Below, piece by piece: positions 56,824-64,000 of a DNA stretch of 64,000 nucleotides. Under the pieces are notes generated by a model that saw only the letters and a list, made by a program, of their open reading frames with translations, searched no databases and had not been told where the DNA came from. A program made the position numbers and the translations under genes. The stretch comes from Buddleja alternifolia. Taxonomy: Eukaryota > Streptophyta > Magnoliopsida > Lamiales > Scrophulariaceae. Where the stretch lies: the NCBI GenBank assembly GCA_019426215.1, contig CM033402.1, forward strand, positions 20,341,104 to 20,405,103, given 5' to 3'. Each line of letters begins with the position of its first letter. The first letter of the stretch is position 1.

Positions 56824-58347
56824 TGGTGGTCCCAAATGGCATACGAAAGGGTCTAAAAGGGGGGGGGGGCGTTGAATAGACTCTGAAGTCTTTTTCAACT
56901 TCAAAAATTTTCGTATCACTTTAAAGGTTTGAACGCTTTGGATAACTGAGCGCTTGGGTCAGATGCTTCAGAAAAGTTAACTTAGACTTAGTGGTTTTAG
57001 CAGTTCACCAAAGTAGGGCAACACTTAGATCGCTTAATCAGGGTTAGCACAGCGGAAATGAGTTTTAGCGTTCTTTTAGTTAATTTAATCGCTTTGCACT
57101 TTAACTTGTCTCTTTCAAAGATAAATGATGTAATAATAATAATAATAATAAGACAAATAAGGTAAATAACACAAGATATATAAGGTTCACTGGGTGGTGT
57201 AATCCCAGCTACGTCCTTCTTCTCCTTTTTCACTTGGAGGAATTTACTAGAATGATTTTCGAAGAATCACACAGAATCTTCTACACAATAGTAAAAGGGT
57301 GAAAATGATCTTGGGCTCCTTGATCACACAGACTTCAGCACCAATGAAGATCGTCTTCTTCAAGCTTCTCTCACTCAGAAATACTGCCTGAAAGGGTTCA
57401 ACAACTTTTCTCACTCAGATGAAAGGTTGAGGTTTGTCACTAGGGTTTTGTTTGTTTTTGAAAAGATCAAACAACTTGGAATATCTCCGTTGAAATTTGA
57501 ATTTCTTCTTTGGAAGATGTTTGAGATATTTGTGACTGTCTGAAATATAGATAAAAAGCTTGAAAGATTTGGCTATGGAGTTTCTAAGCTTTTTCTCAGC
57601 AAGCTTTTCTTGTGTCTGTACGTAATTGTCTCTTGTAAAAAATTGTATCTCTATATATATGTTTTTAGGGTTTGCTGGGTAAGGTATTTATAGGCAATTT
57701 CTTGGGATCTATCCGTTGGACACATGTAGGAGCGTGCCTCTCACGGGGCGCGTGAGTATACCTTTTCTCTGACATTCCTGAAAGTTCGCTGAAGCCGATT
57801 GGACGGGAGCAACTGAAATTCTGAATTTTCTGACAGTCTGGTCAAAAGGTGGCTTGTCCGCAAGTCACATTAGCTTATCACATTTAATGCTCTTATCAGG
57901 CATTTAATGCATTTTGAATTTAATTCCCGTTGAAAATTAATGCCCGTTGAATGATTGCATTTAAGTCCTTTATGACTTGAGGATTTATTTCGGGTGATTC
58001 TGACGTAAGTCGCTTGAGGGGTTTCGAGCGCTTGATCCATAAACCCTGAAATGAGATCTTTTAGCGTTTGACAGACGCTAAGAAGAAAATCTTTATCTCC
58101 GGTTGACTTCAGACGTTGGTCTTCAACTTCTTCTCTAATAGACTCACCTAGAATTCTACTAGCGATTCAGTCACAAGACTTAGTCTAAATTCTACAAAGG
58201 TAAAAATTACAAGCCTATAATAAATTACAACTTTCAAACGCTTATACATCATTCTATGAAAAACGGAAACTTACATTGTATTTTTGGGGTCTAACATTAA
58301 ATCCTATCTTGTCATCATCAAAACATCTAACATGAAATTTCCTAACA
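56824..58347 (-). repeat. 5' LTR of the Sirevirus
   Basis: 1524 bp, from TGGTGGTCCC to TTTCCTAACA on the plus strand, followed by GGCTA. It differs from the 3' LTR by scattered substitutions (mostly C/T and G/A), one extra TAA unit and a small insertion near 57600. Confidence 0.93.
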
Positions 58348-58352
58348 GGCTA

Positions 58353-58731
58353 TGATATCTATATAAAGGTAATACGGCTATTAATTATTATTATTTATCC
58401 AGTTATTTAATTATGGTCCATTGGGCTATTTATAACGTTTTGGCCCAAGGCCCATCTCTAGCACTATAAATACCCCAAATAGATGATAAAAAATCCTTAT
58501 ATGCTCTGGAGAGAAAGTGACTGCTAGAGAGAAAGTGTTGGAGTCTTTTGAGAGTTATTACACTATAGAACTAAGAAAAAAGTTGATCCTGTCAAAGTTG
58601 GTACGTAGGAAGCTTGCCTTGAGCGAGTGCAGTCCATATTCAATCAGCCAAGTGTTTAGTCTGTCGTGTGTCAGATCGAATTCCCTCCCCACGTGTGGTC
58701 CTTACGTGGAATACATTTTGATCCCTCATCA
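58353..58731 (+). repeat. First LTR of the gypsy derivative, 3' part
   Basis: Continues 43036-43199 once the Sirevirus and one GGCTA are removed. It contains TATAAATACCCC near 58467 and ends CCCTCATCA. The block 58437-58731 is repeated at about 59795-60087. Confidence 0.75.
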
Positions 58732-58811
58732 TTTTAGCGTGATTTGTGGGAAAAGTGGTCCAACCATTGAGTATGCAGACGAGATATCAGGCATGTACCA
58801 ACGGTCATAGG

Positions 58812-59158
58812 ATGACTAACAACAATGCGTAAGCAGTTGGTGGTGGAGCCCCTAACCCAACTCCTAAAACAGGCTTCTCAGGCACGCAGGTGGAAGGAGG
58901 GGGCCCAAACACACCACCTTTATCCAACGTATAGAACGTGCCATCCATGACGCCAGAGGTGATTTCATCCCTTGCCACCAGGGTGCTCGAGATCATCCAA
59001 GAGGCCCTCCTTGCCCTCGTAGAGGACACCTCGGTTTAGGCGGTAGCTCGGGCTGTTCAGCTATATGACAGGGCGCACACTCCTCAAGTCGCGCCCCCAT
59101 CAGCTAATAGGGGACAAGACCCTCAAAGGGGGAATCCTCGAGGTGCACCCCCACCTTA
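58812..59158 (+). pseudogene. gag N-terminal remnant of the gypsy derivative
   Basis: From ATG 58812 one frame can be followed to a TAA near 59156 with three in-frame stops (codons about 7, 39 and 72). Recognisable text includes GGGAPNPTPKTGFSG, EVISSLATRVLEIIQEALLA and RAVQLYDRAHTPQ. Low-complexity, Pro/Gly/Arg-rich leader sequence of this kind precedes the capsid domain in Ty3/gypsy Tat-type gags. The capsid itself and all of pol are gone. 59160-59640 appears to be more of the same disordered region in shifting frames. Confidence 0.5.
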
Positions 59159-59794
59159 AGAGAAAGAATCACAAGTTGTAGCCCCTTGGTCCACTTATCG
59201 GGGTCAGGAGCATCGGGTGAGGGAGCGCTAACCTTAAGTTGAGCCCACATAGTCCCCCCAAAGAGGCCAGGAGTCCCTGACCCCTGAAGGGATTGGGTCG
59301 AGGTAATCAAACTCACTGATCAACGGAGCTGCGTTTGAGAGGGAGGAGAGTAGTGGCCTCACCTCATGAGAGGCCGCCTCGACGAAGGGATAGAAGGCCG
59401 GGCCCCCTAGGTCTTCACGTAGAGGTCAAGTGTCCTCGACCTCCGAAGAGCCTCTGCCTAGGAAAGAGGACCGGCATAGACAAGTACCTTGTCAAGATGA
59501 AAGTGTTGAAACTAAGGTGAGGTATGAGGACACGCAACTCGTCCCCCTAGTGGTAGCACCTCGCCAAGAGAAGTCCGTTCTGACTGGCTATCTTGGCGGA
59601 GTCCATACCATAAGGTTTTAAGATTCCACACCTTAGTGAGTATGAAGGAACAGGAGACCCTCAAGCTCATGTTGATAAGTTTAATGTTGTGTCAATGAAC
59701 ATAAGGGAGCGCTATGCAAAAAACGTAACACAATGTAGTTTGGCTCATGTTTCGCTTATCATAGGGGGATCTTATGCAGTTATCCCTTTATAGG

Positions 59795-60087
59795 GTTTTG
59801 GCCCATGACCTATCTCTAGCACTATAAATACCCCAGATATATGATAAAAAATCATTATCTGATCTGGAGAGAAAGAGATTGCTAGAGAGAAAGTGCTGGA
59901 GTCTTTTCAGAGCTATTACACTATAAAATTACGAAATTTTTTGATCCTGTCAAAATAGGTATGTAGGTAACTTGCCTTGAACGAGTGCAATCCATATTCA
60001 AACAACCTAGTGCTTAGTCTGTCGTGTGTCGGATCGGATTCCCTCCCCACGTGGTCCTCACGTGGAATACATTTTGATGCCGCATCA
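59795..60087 (+). repeat. Second LTR (recognisable part) of the gypsy derivative
   Basis: Matches 58437-58731: TTTTGGCCCA, CTCTAGCACTATAAATACCCC, GGAGAGAAAG, GTGTCGGATCGGATTCCCTCCCCACG and ACGTGGAATACATTTTGATGCC. It ends CCGCATCA. Upstream of 59795 the two copies no longer match, so the start of this LTR is unknown. Confidence 0.7.
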
Positions 60088-60898
60088 TATATATATATAT
60101 ATATTATATCTATTATACACACAATATTATTAATGTAAAAAATGCATAATAATGTAAATTAAAGATACCCAAAGTTTCAATTAAAATTTTCAATTATTTT
60201 TATAAATTTTAATGATTTCTCTAGAATCGAACCCGTAATTGTGATGTTCTCGAAATTTTCGTAAATTTAATACTCCAAGTTCTACAATGATACCGATATT
60301 TAGTACATTGGCTATAATATATAATAATACATGTAATTATGATGAAAGAATGTCAAAGAACGAAGAGTACAAGATATGTCCAGTGTGTACACAACACTCT
60401 CCATTAGTTGTATCAGAGAGGAGATGTTGCATACGATTTTCACAATCGCAGTAGGGTTTTGCAAGAAAAACACAAATGAATTTCAGCTAATAAAGTATAA
60501 CACATAGGGTCAAATGTATTTTACGGGTCATACTTGGGGCCCCGAGACCTGATGTTATGGTGGATCCAACATATATATATATATATGTGGGGTGAAGATC
60601 GGATACCGAGAGCCACCAAGTATCACCCGTATTTTACCAAAGTTTTACATTGCTAAAGTCGGGCGACGAAGTGTGGAGATCGATCCAATGGTAGACACGT
60701 GTATATTCACACTGTAGTCTCGGTTACAGCTTAATATTACCCGAGGCGCGAGCAGAAATCGAGTGCTCCTCAGCCTCACGCACCAATATCACACTCTTTC
60801 AACAAACAAAATAAAAGCCCTAAAAATATTTATCTTTAATTATTAATTTCAATCGGCGCCGGAAAGTCAATCAGACCCTTCATCAACATTATAATCTC
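60088..60898 (+). promoter_or_regulatory. Upstream region and leader of the TDBD-domain gene
   Basis: AT-rich up to about 60560, then GC-richer. A G-box CACGTG stands at 60696-60701 and the sequence from about 60780 (CACGCACCAATATCACACTC) looks like transcribed leader. A possible 5'-leader intron runs from GTGGTCC at 60901 to TTTCAG at 61089, just ahead of the ATG. No TATA box could be chosen with confidence. A short TA run lies near 60572-60587. Confidence 0.4.
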
Positions 60899-61106
60899 AG
60901 GTGGTCCGTCTTTTATTATTTTTCTGAATTTTGAGTTTGATTATGCTTCAGCTTTTGATTCGAATCTGGAAAATATACACCCCTTAATTAAATGTCAATT
61001 TTTTCATATTTTTTTAAATTGCGATTTTTGCAGTGTAAGTAATGATCTAACGGTGAGAGGTTTTCATAAATTTTGGTAAATTGTTTCAGCTGTAGGGATA
61101 TTTATC

Positions 61107-64000
61107 ATGAGCCAAAGTGGAAGCAACCAAATGGTAAGGTTCTTTTTCTGAATTTTCCTATTATTTTCAAATTTTATACTGCTATCTATCTGAAATTGGA
61201 CGGTCATAACTGATTTTTTCTTTCGTATTTTTTCTTGTTGGGAGTTGAAATTTGTATTGTCATCATACATTTGACAGAGATGAGTTGAATCTATGTCATT
61301 TTTTGGTAATTTAGAAATCTATTGACCTAATTATTTCATCTTAGGTGTCCAAGATTGCATAAACGGATGGTATTTTATGTTTTATCCTTTTGACCTTACA
61401 AGTTTAGTGTTCTAAATTGTCAATGTTATTAATCAATGTGAATGTGGTACTATACTTGGTGCCCTGAGTCGTCTTTGTTTGTCGGGTATGTTGGACCTCC
61501 ATTGTCAGGTTCTTTATGACTGATCTGTAAGCTAAATCAAGGAAGCTTTACCTTGAGTATGAGTACACTTTGCATTTTCTTGTATTGTCTGCAGGCCAAA
61601 CTGAGTTTGATCCAATATATCTATCGATTTGACCTCTCGCAAAGGTCCTCACAAAAGTGCATCGAAGATTTGGATAAACCAATTAGTAGCTATACCTTTC
61701 GTGCACGTTAATCCACTTCCTAATTCTACTCTATTTGCTGACTTTCCAGGACAAAGGATTCTGGATGCCAAAGGGAGGTGGGATTGTGACTGATGGAGAT
61801 GCAGTTTTTGATACCTCATCGAGGATGGAACCTAAGCGGGCCCGCCAATGGTTATTAGATTCTACCGAGCCCGAATTATTTCCTAGCAAAAAACAGTCTG
61901 TAGAAGCTTCAATTAGCAAGCCCGAATCGGTAATTTCCTTGCCCAGTTCTCTTCCTTGGGACAATTTGTCTGGATTTCAGTCATCGCCAACCCAATTCAT
62001 AGATCGGCTATTTGGTTCTGAGACAGCCAGACCTATTAACTTCAATGAAAGAAATATGTCCATTGCTTCAACAGATGGCTTGAATATAAGGAAGAAAGTC
62101 TGTGGTGAACACTTTGAGAACAATTCGTCTGTTGGTTTATCAATTTCTTATGCTATGGAAGACCCAGAAACAGGGGTAAGCTATGGTGGACTTAGAAAAG
62201 TGAAAGTTAATCAGGTTAAGGACGCTGAAAATGGGTTGCAGACGTCTTTGGAACATGATGTAGGGATGCCTATGGACCAGACATACAGCAACAGGGGAAG
62301 TGAAAGCAGCTTCGTATCTATGGGACAACAACCTTATGGCAAGGAAAGTGGAAATGTTACATTGATGGGACACTCGTATGATATTGGCGAGGCAAATATC
62401 AGATCCATGACTCAATCATATAATAAGGGGGACAGTAGCACTATATCTTTTAATGGGTATCAAGATGAATCTGTAATGGATGCTCTCGCTAGGCCAATTA
62501 GTAGCTATAGCTTACTATATGAACAATCTTCAGTTCAAACATTGGAAACACCTAGCAAAAAGGAGGTGGATGTCCCAAGTGGCAATGCTATTGTGAGCAC
62601 CTCTCAGGCATCTAAATCGAAAGTTGACTCTACATCAAAGAATAAGTCAGAGACAAAACCCTCTAGGAAAGAAGCACCAAACAGCTTCCCATCGAATGTC
62701 AGGAGTTTGATAGCAACTGGTATGCTTGATGGTGTCCCAGTGAGATATGTTTCCGTCTCGCGGGAGGTAAAGATTTTTCAATTTTCTCTTCCGCTAGGTT
62801 CGTTGTCTTTTCTTTTCTTTTCTTCATTTAGTGCCTTACATTGATTATTCTTCTATTTAACAAGGAGCTTCGTGGAATTATCAAAGGCGCTGGTTATCTT
62901 TGTGGGTGTCAGTCCTGTAACTACTCTAAGGTAAGCTGTCTATGTTATTCTCACTTAGGAGAAAGTTACAAGTAAGGTAGGATAGGTCAGTTTAGTTCTA
63001 GCCTCGAGCTTTACACGGTTTTAGCAATCCTTCCAATAAATGAACAAAGTTGCAACGATAGTCCTTTTTTGAGCAATGTAAGTCTCCCGCATTATTTTCC
63101 GTTAAAAACTAACGGAATGGTCAATCAAAATTGCAATTTGCCCCCTAAACCACATTTTTATCCAAATAGAGCCTAAACAAATTTTTGTGCCACTTACCCA
63201 TTTGAACAATACACTAACACAGTTACCCCCTCCCATTATTGAGAATTGTCATCAATACCCTTGACCATTAAAAAATATTCATTTTTTTCATCATCTTTCA
63301 TTTATTTTTCTGTTTCCTTTCCCACACTCTCAGACGGGAGGAAGACAAAGAAGGTTTAAAAATTAGTCGGGGTGGATTCGGGTCCAGATCGATGAGTACT
63401 AGGAGGGGCAGGTCTAGGACTAGGGTATACGTGATACAAAAATTTGTTTAGGGGATGTTTGATACAAGTTGTACACCCAGGGGGCAAATTGCAATTTCCA
63501 GTTAATTTTTCCATTAGTTCTTAATGGAAAATTAAGCAGGGGATTAGCTGTGCTTAAGAAAAGGACTAACGTTGCAATTTTGTCCATTTATTTAGACGAT
63601 TTCTAAAATCGCATAAAACGTCGGCCCAAAACTAAATTTGCAATTTTGCCTTACAGGTAATCTCTGTACTTATAAATAATTTTAATTTCATTTAGGCGCT
63701 TAATGCATATGAGTTTGAGCGCCATGCTGGTAGCAAGACAAAGCACCCAAACAACCACATATACTTTGAGAATGGTAAGACCATCTATCAGATAGTTCAA
63801 GAGTTAAGAAGCACCCCGGAGAGTATGTTATTTGATGCAATTCAGACTGTAACGGGCTCTCCTATAAATCAAAAAGCATTCCGCATTTGGAAAGGTAGTG
63901 AACATTTCACATTATTCCCCAACTCTTTGAAGTTTTCACGTTTGCTTATTTCTTCTTTTTCATTGTCTCAGAATCGTTCCAAGCTGCCACTCGCGAGCTT
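61107..64000 (+). CDS. TDBD (Tify-domain-binding-domain) protein, 5' part, five exons
   Basis: Predicted exons: 61107-61133 (nine codons, MSQSGSNQM), 61750-62766, 62865-62930, 63696-63894 and 63972 to beyond the window. All joins use GT-AG and keep the frame. Exon 2 opens DKGFWMPKGGG, SSRMEPKRARQWLLDSTEPE and is Ser-rich and probably disordered. Its end (FPSNVRSLIATGMLDGVPVR) with exons 3-5 (YLCGCQSCNYS, YEFERHAGSKTKHPNNHIYF, ENGKTIYQIVQELRSTPES) forms the TDBD, a fold also found in NINJA-type and IDM1-type nuclear regulators. Exon 3 could instead start three bases later (62868), dropping one Glu. I know the family as plant nuclear proteins of unsettled function related to Arabidopsis At5g59830. 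The alternative ATG-less start inside the 61735 frame is intronic. This appears to be an intact, expressed-type gene. Confidence 0.85.
63035..63593. mobile_element. MITE-like element in intron 3 of the TDBD gene
   Basis: The ends are inverted repeats. The left end reads AATAAATGAACAAAGTTGCAACG, then TAGTCCTTTT. The right end on the minus strand reads AATAAATGGACAAAATTGCAACG, then TAGTCCTTTT. The interior has a second inverted pair (GGGGGCAAATTGCAATTT on one side, GCAATTTGCCCCCT on the other). No coding region and no certain target duplication. MULE-type by general look only. Confidence 0.7.

Larger units (their letters stand above)
43200..58347 (-). mobile_element. Sirevirus-type Ty1/copia retrotransposon with env-like gene
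   Basis: Flanked by GGCTA (43195-43199 and 58348-58352). The element runs right to left: 5' LTR (56824-58347), primer site, gag, pol, env-like gene, polypurine tract, 3' LTR (43200-44713). LTR ends are TGT(T/A)AGG and CCACCA on the element strand. The 15.1-kb size, a long gag with coiled regions, and a third gene after pol are hallmarks of the Sirevirus (SIRE/Maximus) lineage. LTRs differ by a few percent, with a cluster of changes in the first 240 bp of the plus-strand view. All three genes carry lesions. Confidence 0.93.
43036..60087 (+). mobile_element. Deleted Ty3/gypsy derivative, interrupted by a Sirevirus
   Basis: It begins TGATGTG (43036) and ends CCGCATCA (60087), with TA tracts on both sides. 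The first LTR is 43036-43199 plus 58353-58731. The second, only partly homologous, is about 59795-60087. Between them lie a degenerate primer region (TTTTAGCGTGATTTGTGGGAA at 58732, compared with the common TTTGGCGCCGTCTGTGGGAA form) and the remains of a gag N-terminus. All of pol is absent, so this is a non-autonomous deletion derivative. The left boundary of the second LTR could not be fixed. Confidence 0.65.

Noticed and set aside
58517..58810. Plus-strand frame of 97 codons
   Set aside because: It covers the LTR and primer region of the gypsy derivative and has no protein resemblance.

Overview
The window is nuclear DNA of a flowering plant, probably a eudicot. It is AT-rich, has GT-AG introns, and is mostly layered LTR retrotransposons and MULE-type DNA transposons. 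Only two cellular genes are visible, one at each edge. At the left edge (minus strand) is the first coding exon of an ALP1-like gene, a host gene derived from a Harbinger transposase; the rest would lie beyond base 1. At the right edge (plus strand) are the first five exons of a TDBD-domain protein with an MSQSGSNQM-DKGFWMPKG start. Its promoter is around 60.1-60.9 kb and a MITE sits in its third coding intron.

From 3.6 to 11.4 kb there is intergenic DNA with microsatellites, a Tourist-like MITE (6113-6590), repeat relics, and a solo Athila-type LTR (8374-9679, target-site duplication GAATT).

From 11,431 to 28,960 there are three nested insertions, each with a target-site duplication I could read on both sides. 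The outermost is a foldback element of about 1.8 kb, almost entirely one large palindrome (TSD GAGGAACAAA). It is split by a MULE (11489-27203, TSD TTAAAATAA) carrying a decayed Ulp1/C48 protease gene on the plus strand, the broken 5' part of a transposase-like gene on the minus strand, and two oppositely oriented minisatellite arrays between them. A Ty1/copia element (18843-26470, TSD AACAT) landed inside a coding exon of the transposase-like gene and has since lost its 3' part.

Fifty bases further on is a young, complete Ty3/gypsy Athila element (29010-41975, TSD ATTTT). Its two 1653-bp LTRs differ at about six positions by eye. Its gag-pol frame has one stop and its ORF3 has one frameshift.

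From 43,036 to 60,087 a deleted Ty3/gypsy derivative, inserted in a (TA)n tract, is interrupted in its first LTR by a 15.1-kb Sirevirus-type copia element on the minus strand (43200-58347, TSD GGCTA). That element has gag, pol and a large env-like third gene. The env-like gene appears to contain two short phase-1 introns and is split by an inverted LTR fragment.

No element appears able to move on its own because all coding frames are broken. The Athila copy is the closest to intact.
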